DNA of 64,000 nucleotides from Coemansia sp. RSA 487 (Eukaryota > Kickxellomycota > Kickxellomycetes > Kickxellales > Kickxellaceae), in assembly GCA_027577595.1 (NCBI GenBank), contig JANBRJ010000040.1, positions 62,001 through 126,000 on the forward strand, in the 5' to 3' direction. Made by a program: the position numbers and the translations under genes. Positions 17,912 through 26,201 of the stretch are shown here, one piece after another (within the stretch, counting starts at the first letter, position 1; the number at the start of each line of letters is the position of its first letter). The notes beneath the pieces were generated by a model. The model was not told where the DNA came from, did no database searches, and saw nothing but the letters and a program-made list of their open reading frames with translations.

Positions 17912-20371
17912 ATGGCAACAGGCGGTAGTGATTCAGGTAGGTGGAGAGGCCCCTTTAACCAATTTTTGTCCTGCTGCGACAAAACGCATTTACTAAACGG
18001 AAAAGGGAGAACTATTTGTGCGTTGACTGACTTGACTGTAGCTGCTGCTCTTTTAGCCGAGGCTGAAAATGCGTTTACACGCGACTACAGCTGGTTTGAG
18101 ACAACTCATAGACAGCAACTCGAGACGCTCGATCTTCCAAGGGAACTTTGGCAACCCCTGTTTAAGAAAATAAGCACGAACACACTGGATATTGGCAACT
18201 ACGTTGTTTTTTGTGAGACTGAGGATGATAGCAACAATGTAGACGGTGGATCAAAGAGGCTTTCCGAACACCGACTTTGCCTGGCAAAAGACAATCTTGA
18301 AGAAGCTAGCGACGTTTTCCTGGTTGATCATGCGTGGACAACAACCGTCGCCAAAGCGGCTAACGAGCTGAATGAGATTCCCGAGCTTTTGGATCGGATG
18401 GAACGCCTAACAGGGATCTACGAGCCTACTGGGAAGGTGCCGTCTATGCCTGACACGGAATCTCTGGACGCAACAATGTCTGTTAATGTTCCGATTGTAG
18501 CTTCCCAGGCTGGCATCAGCGAAGAAAGAGCACGCAAGCTGCTTTGCCGTACCGGTGGCGATATTGTAGAGGCGATTGTATTGGCAAACGATGAGATTTC
18601 TGGAATGAGCGACACGCAAAATGATATTCAGGCAAAGATCATTGAGCAGCTTTCGGGCGGCGATGGATCTGGCGACGAACAAGTTCTTGAATGGTCGACA
18701 CGCAAGTATAGTTGTACGCAATATTCCCTGGACGATGGAGCACTGCCTGATGCGATTGATATCCGCATCCCTGTTCCAGCTTATGTCACGCGTAGCGACG
18801 TCAAATTCAGTGTTTCCCAAAAACATCTGTCAGTGTTGGTTTTGGGAAATGTGGTTATTGACGGAGACTTGCATGCTAACATTAGTGCTGAAGAGGCTAC
18901 ATGGACAACTGACAGTGGTGTTCTGACTATTACTTTGGTCAAGAAACAGCCAGAGTATTGGCCTGTTGCCATTACTGGTGAGCACCGCATTAGCCCAGCT
19001 GCCCACAGAAAGCATATTCTTCATGTTTGCAATGATCTGTGGCGCTACTTCCAAGGCTACGATTATGTTGCACGGAGCCTGGATCAGCAGTCGCTTGTCA
19101 AGTGCACGAATTGGTATATTCAGGACGAGGTTGGGCTAGCAATTGAGCATAGCGACAGCCCTAATATGCGCAGCCTCCCGTTTATATACCTAGACAAGCA
19201 GGGGCAGATGACGCCTTTCAACGTTGTATGGCCGATACAGCCTATCACAAAGGGCCAAGTGCTGTCTCGCGACTACTGCCCTCGCTGGCTAACAGATCCA
19301 GAGCAGAGAAAAGGCTATCTACACGCAATCTTCAAGAGCCCCACACAGTTTTTATTGGATGCGTACAAAACACTTGTTGAAGGATGGGCCAATGTCGCCA
19401 AAAATGCAAAAGGGGCCGTTTTGACAAAGTCGTATGTGTCTGATGCACAGGCCAAAACCGTGTATATTCGTGACGCCTCTGCCGAGGTAAAGAATGCAGT
19501 CGAGAGCGCAGGGCTCTGCTTAGCAGACTCAGCAGATACAGCCGACATTGTTTTTGACAGCTCCACTGAGATCGATGGAAAGCCGACTAGCAAACATCCT
19601 CTGAACAGCGTTTTCGGCTCGAACGAGATCACTGTCAAGGCACTCCAGGCCATTGTCGGTGCTAAAGAATGGCTGTGCCCTGGATTCGATATGAAGTCGC
19701 AGATATGCGAGTTTATCGGCGCAGCGCTGATGGACAGCAACAGCTGGTGGCTGCTGAGCAACGACCAGACTACACAAAATATCCAGTCTCAAGCGATATT
19801 CACCAGCGACTGGGTCGCAGCTGTGCGTCATGTAGATGTAGGCTATACAACGGCTGTAAAGTGTGCTCCACCGGCAATTGCATCCAACCACCTTTATGTG
19901 GTTGAAAAGCGAGCGCTTCTGACTCCAGACGACAGACTGTACATCTGGAGCAAGAATACATGGGTGTATAGACATACGATTCAGATGAGCGAAAAGAACC
20001 CAGAGCCCTACCAGGCTTTGCTTGCCGCTGAGGAGGTGCCTAAAGATACACTGGCACAGCTTCTTGCCAAGCAGTTTGGTAAAGGTGCATTTGAAAAGCT
20101 CAATCGAGATGCTGATGTGATTGTAGCCGACATCATCCGCTTGATGCTAGGCGAGGGCAGCAGCGATGGCAAGAATTTTGGCCTTTTCAGCTTTTCGTTC
20201 GCTCTAGGAAGACACTATGACTCTGTCTCGCCGTTCCTGCACCACGTCAAGCCAGTTCCGTTCTCAAAGAGCTTTGATGGTGGTAGTGGGAATGCAACCA
20301 TTGTTCCTGAGGTGGTTGCTGCGCTTTCGGGAAGTGCTGATCCAAACTGCTGGAAGCAGATTGAAAACTAA
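17912..20371 (+). CDS. TTLL12: TTLL12-like protein with inserted UBA-like and CS domains
   Basis: 819 residues. The N-terminal region matches TTLL12 (L-P-R-E-L-W-Q-P-L-F-K-K, then V-F-L-V-D-H-A-W-T, then L-L-D-R-M-E-R-L-T-G-I). Next come a UBA-like helix bundle (~193-230; G-I-S-E-E-R-A-R-K-L-L then G-G-D-I-V-E-A-I) and a CS/NudC-like domain (~263-350; Y-S-C-T-Q-Y ending in Q-P-E-Y-W-P). TTLL12-type sequence then resumes (W-Y-I-Q-D-E-V-G, H-S-D-S-P, V-V-W-P-I) and continues into a degenerate tubulin-tyrosine-ligase-like half. The E-V-N-x-N-P-D metal/ATP motif of human TTLL12 is not visible, so it is probably not an active ligase. Mammalian TTLL12 has no UBA/CS insert in this place, to my knowledge. 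The frame continues 10 codons upstream of the chosen first ATG without another ATG. Confidence 0.8.
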   Translation: MATGGSDSGRWRGPFNQFLSCCDKTHLLNGKGRTICALTDLTVAAALLAEAENAFTRDYSWFETTHRQQLETLDLPRELWQPLFKKISTNTLDIGNYVVFCETEDDSNNVDGGSKRLSEHRLCLAKDNLEEASDVFLVDHAWTTTVAKAANELNEIPELLDRMERLTGIYEPTGKVPSMPDTESLDATMSVNVPIVASQAGISEERARKLLCRTGGDIVEAIVLANDEISGMSDTQNDIQAKIIEQLSGGDGSGDEQVLEWSTRKYSCTQYSLDDGALPDAIDIRIPVPAYVTRSDVKFSVSQKHLSVLVLGNVVIDGDLHANISAEEATWTTDSGVLTITLVKKQPEYWPVAITGEHRISPAAHRKHILHVCNDLWRYFQGYDYVARSLDQQSLVKCTNWYIQDEVGLAIEHSDSPNMRSLPFIYLDKQGQMTPFNVVWPIQPITKGQVLSRDYCPRWLTDPEQRKGYLHAIFKSPTQFLLDAYKTLVEGWANVAKNAKGAVLTKSYVSDAQAKTVYIRDASAEVKNAVESAGLCLADSADTADIVFDSSTEIDGKPTSKHPLNSVFGSNEITVKALQAIVGAKEWLCPGFDMKSQICEFIGAALMDSNSWWLLSNDQTTQNIQSQAIFTSDWVAAVRHVDVGYTTAVKCAPPAIASNHLYVVEKRALLTPDDRLYIWSKNTWVYRHTIQMSEKNPEPYQALLAAEEVPKDTLAQLLAKQFGKGAFEKLNRDADVIVADIIRLMLGEGSSDGKNFGLFSFSFALGRHYDSVSPFLHHVKPVPFSKSFDGGSGNATIVPEVVAALSGSADPNCWKQIEN

Positions 20372-20479
20372 TATAAAAACGAGCTTTTAGTAAAATTCTT
20401 CCAGAGAAAAATAACAATTTATTCCAGCTAAAAGCAATAACGATAAATATGCTGTCAACCCAGGCCCTCCTCTGGTTTA

Positions 20480-21580
20480 CTACATTAGCTCATCGTATAC
20501 AAACAGCTGCGTGACAGATTCTCCATGGAACGTGCGCCGAATAATCTCGCCCAGCATGGGTGCAATGTCGATTGTCTTGAGCTTGGCGCACTTGCTTCTA
20601 AACTCCTCCTGTGGCACAGTGTTCGTGCAAGCAACTGCGGTGACTGGCGACCTGCTGATTATCTCCAGCGCAGGTCCCGAGAATATGCCATGGACAGCAA
20701 TGGCATAGATCTCTGTGGCACCGTGCCGCTTAAGAATCTCTGATGCAAGACCAATAGTGCTGCCGCTGTCAATCATATCGTCAAGGATAATCACTGGACG
20801 ACCGCTAACCTCGCCAACAAGGCCCATGCTCTCTTTTGTGCTGCCGACATCTTCCTTGTGGATCAGCGCAAAGTCCAGGTTGAGCTTGTTGCAAACAGAC
20901 GTGGCGCGCTTCGCACCGCCGGCATCGGGAGACACAACCACAGCCTGGCGCCAGTTGGGAATCTCGCTGCGAATCCACTGGATTATGCAGGGCTCTGCAT
21001 AGATAAGGTCCACGGGGATCTGGAAGAATCCTTGGTACTGCGGATCGTGCAGATCCATCGCAATTAGGTGGTCTGCACCTGCTGCCTGCAGTAGATTTGC
21101 CACAAGAGTGCCGGCACGGGCACACCACTGGCGATACCCGCCCTCGCCCACGCTCATTCCCATGAAGCTTTGGGCAAACGTTCCTTGTGGAAGCGGGTTG
21201 CTGACCTCACCAGTGGTCTGGGAAAGCGAGTTCATGATCTCTGATCCGATCTGGTGCTGCGGAAGGCGCTTCTTCTGCGACTTTTCGGACTGCCGCGAAT
21301 AGGGAAACAGCGGGGTGACTACGGTGATGCGCTTTGCGCTACCCATACGGCATGCCTGAATGAGGATAAGAAGCTCGATAAGGTTGTCGTTCACTCTCCC
21401 GCAGCCGCTCTGGATGATATATACATGCTTTTCACGCACCGAGTCCTTGATTTCGACGCTTGTTTCCTGGTTGGAGAACTTGCCCAACTTTGATGAGCAC
21501 AGCTCCACACCAAGCGATTCGCTAATGCGCTGTGCAAGACTTGGATGCGAGGAACCGTTGAGCAAAACGATATTCTTCAT
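20480..21580 (-). CDS. PRS1: Ribose-phosphate pyrophosphokinase (PRPP synthetase, Prs1 type)
   Basis: 366 residues. Makes PRPP from ribose-5-phosphate and ATP for purine, pyrimidine, His, Trp and NAD synthesis. It starts M-K-N-I-V-L-L-N-G-S-S-H-P, has the flexible-loop P-Y-S-R-Q, the divalent-cation site M-D-L-H-D-P-Q-Y-Q-G-F-F, and the PRPP-binding I-I-L-D-D-M-I-D-S-G-S-T-I. About 50 extra residues lie between P-Y-S-R-Q and A-G-T-L-V-A-N-L-L compared with the 318-residue human enzyme; fungal Prs1-type subunits have such an insert. A hydrophobic 33-codon upstream extension of the frame was rejected as a start. Convergent with the TTLL12-like gene (108 bp). Confidence 0.95.
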   Translation of the reverse strand: MKNIVLLNGSSHPSLAQRISESLGVELCSSKLGKFSNQETSVEIKDSVREKHVYIIQSGCGRVNDNLIELLILIQACRMGSAKRITVVTPLFPYSRQSEKSQKKRLPQHQIGSEIMNSLSQTTGEVSNPLPQGTFAQSFMGMSVGEGGYRQWCARAGTLVANLLQAAGADHLIAMDLHDPQYQGFFQIPVDLIYAEPCIIQWIRSEIPNWRQAVVVSPDAGGAKRATSVCNKLNLDFALIHKEDVGSTKESMGLVGEVSGRPVIILDDMIDSGSTIGLASEILKRHGATEIYAIAVHGIFSGPALEIISRSPVTAVACTNTVPQEEFRSKCAKLKTIDIAPMLGEIIRRTFHGESVTQLFVYDELM

Positions 21581-22012
21581 TGCAGGTGTAGTAGAAAAAG
21601 AAGTTATGTAACAGTAGTGGAAAGGCAAAAAAAGCAAGAGCAAAGATTCCAATGAGAAAAGCAAAGCAAATGTTTTCAAGGAAGAAAGTCTGTAAAACTT
21701 TGAGTGCGGCGTATTTGAAAGCGTAAAAAAAATATCATCGCAATTTTTGAAACGGAGGGGAGCAGAGTTTAGTGTGATTCCGACTGATTTGTGGGAAAGA
21801 AATTTTGTAGGATCAACTTTTTAGCTTTTGAAATTATCGATTGCACAAGAATGAAAACCTTGTAGCATTTTATCATTGCCATTATTTTTTCATTTCAGCC
21901 TGTTTTTAAATCCTTTAATGCTTGAAATTGCTTTTGTTGTATAAATTTATACGTGTCTCAGAGATCCATTACACGCAGACCGAATAACTATCGTTGGAAG
22001 AGTAGATTTGCA
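21581..22012. promoter_or_regulatory. Shared intergenic region between PRS1 and mL58
   Basis: 432 bp between two divergent starts, so both promoters must lie here. It is AT-rich with oligo-A/T runs; a TATA-like T-A-T-A-A-A-T lies ~75 bp upstream of the mL58 ATG. No other site is recognisable. Confidence 0.4.
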
Positions 22013-22495
22013 ATGAGCCACCTTGTTACTAAAGCATTCGGAGCTAGGACAGCTGTTTTCCCAAGCAGGCTCTTACAACCAGTGCGCATGAGCAGTGCAG
22101 TGGCAAGAAAGTCGCTGGGGACAAACGTTCACTTCACAAAGACGCTGGAAGATGGCAGTATTTTTGTTTCGCGGGTACCAAAAACGATGCCAGAGATCAG
22201 CGAGGCAGATCTGCCGCCGCCAGTACGCGAGTACAAGCCAGTTGTGCGGAAAGAAATCACATCCGAGCTGAGGCAATCGCTTATTTCGCTGCGTAACGAG
22301 GATCCGACACAGTGGACGGTTTCGAAGCTGGCAAAAAAGTTTGATATTCCCAAGCAGCTGGTTCTTTCAATTGCGCCGTGTCCCAAATGGAGGCGTGAGG
22401 AGATACACCAAGCCAAGGATGCCGAGTGGGAAAACCTTGGGTACAAGAAGCGTCTGATCAGGCTGAATCGGGTGCGCCGCCGTCTTATGTGGTAG
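22013..22495 (+). CDS. MRPL20: Mitochondrial ribosomal protein mL58 (MRPL20 family)
   Basis: 160 residues. The N-terminus (M-S-H-L-V-T-K-A-F-G-A-R-T) is Arg/Ser-rich with no acidic residues, fitting a mitochondrial signal. The body has S-R-V-P-K-T-M-P-E-I and L-P-P-P-V-R, then the W-T-V-S-K-L-A-K-K-F-D-I-P block and a basic R-L-N-R-V-R-R-R-L-M-W end, the pattern of the fungal MRPL20/mL58 family of the large mitoribosomal subunit. The family is essentially fungal, which helps place the window. The ATG at 22013 is the first in frame; 20 upstream codons lack ATG. Confidence 0.9.
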   Translation: MSHLVTKAFGARTAVFPSRLLQPVRMSSAVARKSLGTNVHFTKTLEDGSIFVSRVPKTMPEISEADLPPPVREYKPVVRKEITSELRQSLISLRNEDPTQWTVSKLAKKFDIPKQLVLSIAPCPKWRREEIHQAKDAEWENLGYKKRLIRLNRVRRRLMW

Positions 22496-22565
22496 AATCT
22501 GCAATATTTTTTATTATGCGTGTCTGTTTATTCACTAAATGCCAAATCTGTTCAGAAAGCCATTT

Positions 22566-23506
22566 GCTGTGTTTTGCAAAACTAACTGCGCCGAATAAGA
22601 AGGATGTATACGCATCGAATGGTGAAAGGGCTGTGGTGGTGCTAATGGATTTTGCGATCCAAGAAAAAGGCATTTGTGTAGGCGTAGTGTATGCATCAGT
22701 GCAAAACAGGAAAATAGGAATGGCTAGTACCATTGTCAAAAGTAGTCACAGATGTTTATCTCCTTGGCTCTCATTTGAGCACCTGCTTGCAAAAGTGACA
22801 GAATATCCTATCCTAGAACCAGGATTGCTAGGACTAGGATTTGCCGCAACTATAATATTGGCTGAACTTCGTGGTGGTTGTTATTTGTTTGTCCTCGCTC
22901 TGGAGTCTCACCATGATCGCGAAGGCCATGGAAAATATGCCTAAAGTTGAGAACGGCAGCGAGATCTCGGTTGTATTTGCGAGAACGAGGAGTCAAAGCA
23001 CCATCCACTTCCACGGTCCCCATACAGAGTTCGTTGGTGCACTTAAGGTGACCGTGGCAGAGCACTCCTTTCATCTTCTCTCGTTGGTAGGCTGCATTTT
23101 TCAATCAAATGCCTGTGTGGTACTGACACTGATATCATCAGGCCGTTGAATGCTTCACATAGACCCTTATTGATGTGTGCCAGCACTGCAATTGGGTTCT
23201 TGTTCAAGGTAGTGGGGTTTTTCAGGTTGCTAGCTTTTGTTAGGATCAATGCTAACTAACCGCATTAAAAACACAGACAGAGACCGAGAAGCCAATCCAT
23301 TTTAGTGCGAAATAACAGGCGTGTGGTAAACAGTTTTCTCCACAAAGCCCAGCTTGCGCCTCTTGCTTCCAAGCGCAAATATAACGCCAACTGACGCAAA
23401 CGACTTTTCTTGGATCGCAAAATCCATTATCACCACCGCAATCTTTGACCATTCTACGCGTATACATCCTTCCTATTCGGCACAATTAGTTTTGCAAAAT
23501 ACAATG
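22566..23506 (-). mobile_element. Repeat element copy B (inverted relative to A)
   Basis: About 940 bp, starting ~70 bp after the mL58 stop. Both ends have T-T-T-T-G-C-A-A-A-A-C-T-A-A and a G-C-C-G-A-A-T-A-(A/G)-G-A-A-G-G-A block in inverted orientation, homologous to the arms of copy A. The minus strand at ~23104-22850 keeps one continuous frame through the informative part: L-C-H-G-H-L-K-C-T-N-E-L-C-M, then K-Y-N-R-D-L-A-A-V-L-N-F-R-H-I, then G-E-T-P-E-R. Stops and shifts upstream leave no complete gene. Of the three copies this best preserves the TnpB/Fanzor-like C-terminal motif. Confidence 0.55.
22850..23110 (-). pseudogene. Fanzor/TnpB-like zinc-ribbon and RuvC-III fragment
   Basis: Seen directly: C-x-x-x-x-x-C-x-x-x-x-C followed ~20 residues later by N-R-D-L-A-A-V-L-N. 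In TnpB and eukaryotic Fanzor proteins a Cys-rich zinc ribbon is followed by the last RuvC aspartate in (N)-R-D-x-N-A-A-x-N-I. The match is suggestive, not proof: the first Cys pair of the ribbon is not clear, and the earlier RuvC-I/II residues are not identified. Confidence 0.4.
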
Positions 23507-25869
23507 TGATTCCTCGTCATAGCTTTTGCTGACAAGTGCAACGTGGGAAAAAAAAGAGAGGGAGGCGATGAATGCAGCAAAGATGTGCGCCCTATACTAT
23601 TCCTCAAACACGAGCTGATGTTTGCGAAACTGTGTCAGATCTGGAGGCAGCGAGTAATTGAAACATCAAACTTGATGGCCGGAAAAAGCTTTTCTACAGC
23701 GCAATGTGTATGTGTACCTTGATAGATTGTGCCCGATGCAGCACTAGAGTGAAGCTTTATTGTCATAAATAAGCGCACGACGTGCAGGACAAAGCGCCGT
23801 GACAGAGAAATGAAGAGACAATGGACAGTGAAGCGGTAGTGTGCTGTGAGGAAACCCGGGTATTGCAAGTGTTGTTTGGTTTTGCTTGTGTGGAAACATT
23901 GAATTGGGAGGGGCCAACAGTAGAGCCTGGGAGTGGCAATTGACGACAAAGAGCCGATGGGCACACACCAGCAATATGAAACAAGAACGAGAGCCATATT
24001 TCTAGTTGTTTCTTGGATTGAGCCGAGCTTAGCCATTGCTGTTGCGCAGAAACATGTGGTTAGAATCAGGAACATATGTGTCCATGTGTGGTGTCATGCG
24101 GTGCTACCGCAATTTGACGCCTCTCCCTCCTTCGCTTGTTTATAGCTTCACTGGAATATTCTCCGAGCACAAGCTACTGCTTGATCTTGGGGTGTGTAAA
24201 AAACACACCATATTAAAATGACAGTCGTGGTAGTTTACGCTTGGCTGCAAACAAAAACTGTTGCAACTATGGCACAATCGGTATTGGCAATGGCGTAGAG
24301 CGCACAATTGGACACCGATCCACCTTGTGGTGTGCTGTTTGTAAATGAGCCATCAGCAGATATTTAAACTACATCAGCCGCAACATCTGGCATACCGAAC
24401 AGGTTTCCTTAAGCAATGACAACACACGCACACTGGAATCAGGTTGTTGTGGGCAGGAATATCAGGGTGTATTTAAAAAATAAGGGAATGAGCACGGGCC
24501 ACCTCAAACTCAGTTACTTCTTGCCCCTGCCTCTGCTTGTGCATGTGTATGCTGTCTGCATCCCCAACGCGGCATTTGCACTGTATTGTCGAGGATCGGA
24601 AATTACGCATGCATCAGACAGCAAATATCTGAATTCAGCAAGCATAGGCGGTATTTTTTCAATTGCATTCCTCTCACAGAGTGAGCACTCCACCCGGCGC
24701 ACAGATATACAAGAGAGGGGCAGTTTAGCTTTGCTCATTTGGTCTCCCTGGCCTTGTCTGTGACCAATTCCACAGCTGATATGTGCTATACTGTCGTCAC
24801 TCTGCCAGAGCAGATGGCAGCTATAAGCAAAGACAAGCCAAAAGCCAAAGCACAAAACTACTGCACGTCTTATCTCTGAACAGGCGATTTCATCACAAGC
24901 TACCACAGAATCGCACCCACAGAAGGCAAAATTAATAAGCATGCGTGCCAATGACAGGGCGTGGAGCGCACTGACCACCCTTTCCCGAAGCATTGTGGAA
25001 AGGAGCCACCAGATATTTGAGCAGAATCGTTCATTTTCGATTCGATGCAAGCAGGAGAGAAGAATACGGCATGGTGAAAGGAAAGACACACTTTGCATGG
25101 CAGCCAACTATAATGTCTTAGCCGGACAGCAGTTGAATGGCGCACGGTGGCTGGATTGGTGGTCAGAAAATAAGAGGGAGCCAAAAATGTTCTGCATTCG
25201 GACAAAATGCTATTTTAAGTGCTGACGATCCGCGCGTGCACGCTCGTGTCGTTCAGAAACACTTGGGTTTCTCAGGCATTGCTAGCCAATGCGATCCGCC
25301 CCTGCCGTGGAGGATGCCTGTCCAAACGAATCACGCAACACGCCCACCGATTTCCGCAAGAGGCGGATATTCGTCTTCAAAAGGGGGCAGGCGGGGGATT
25401 TGCTACTGCATTTCTTCTGCGTCGTGCACGGACCAGGCGCCAAAATCGTGGCGGAATTGACTGGGAAAAGGGAAGAGCTCAACTGAGGTTTTCCCCGCGC
25501 CAAAGCGAAGGACAAAAGGCCTCTTTCTTTGTGAATCAACTCGTAAAGAGGAAAAGCCAGATTTCCATGCACCCTTGGGGGCAAACAACACACCCCTCGA
25601 CCATGCGGCAACACTGTTTTGAGCGAAAAGAAGAAAGCACTTTTGCTGCTCTTGCCCATCCCACATCCCTGCCTGGATTGGTGCTGTATTGAAGATAAAT
25701 GAATTAGAGCTGAGAGAGCACCGAGCAAAACAGATTGGCTGAGGCATTGCGCAATTTTGGACTCAACGCCATTTTCCCACCACTTCCAAAGCTGGTCTGC
25801 TTGCCTCAGTGGTCAGACTTTTGTTCCTCGTTCGTCTTCTTGACAACAGCTTCCATCAGTCTTTTCACG

Positions 25870-25877
25870 TATAAAAA
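25870..25877 (+). promoter_or_regulatory. Probable TATA box of GDH2
   Basis: T-A-T-A-A-A-A-A lies ~330 bp before the GDH2 ATG and is followed by C/T-rich DNA typical of fungal start sites and leaders. A strong TATA suits an inducible nitrogen-metabolism gene. Inferred from position and sequence only. Confidence 0.4.
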
Positions 25878-26135
25878 GGACTGCTCTGGACGCGCTCTTT
25901 CTTTTCTGCATTCGGAGAAAAAGCTGTATAGCTTCTTTCCACAACTACCTTTGTTCGCACTCTTTTCTTCACTATAGCTACCAGCAGCAAGCCGATCTTC
26001 GCCTTCTTCTGCCCACCAGTGCCTACATATCGCACAAAGTTATCGCATCTTCGAGGCTTTTTTCTTCTTCTCCTCTGAATCTCTTTGCTACAAGACCTGC
26101 GCTACCCTGCCGCATTAGCAACCACATATACACAA

Positions 26136-26162
26136 CATACATACATACACACATACACACAC
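26136..26162 (+). repeat. ACAT/CA microsatellite in the GDH2 leader
   Basis: Alternating A-C-A-T and C-A units lie ~40-65 bp before the GDH2 ATG, in the expected 5' UTR. Confidence 0.7.
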
Positions 26163-26201
26163 AGCTTACAGCTCCGTGCTATTCCTTTCCTCGTTTCAAG
26201 A

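Larger units (their letters stand above)
23507..26201. other. 2.7 kb without a recognisable gene, upstream of GDH2
   Basis: Frames here are short, switch strand, and show no conserved motifs. The last 350 bp hold the GDH2 core promoter and a pyrimidine-rich leader. The rest may be long upstream regulatory DNA, worn repeats, or non-coding transcripts; I see no tRNA or snRNA. Confidence 0.5.

Noticed and set aside
21581-21679. Signal-peptide-like extension of PRPP synthetase
   Set aside because: The enzyme is cytosolic and the family start M-K-N-I-V-L-L lies at the internal ATG.
23635-25728. Several frames of 60-200 codons on both strands
   Set aside because: They overlap one another and show no motif, repeat or codon pattern of real genes.
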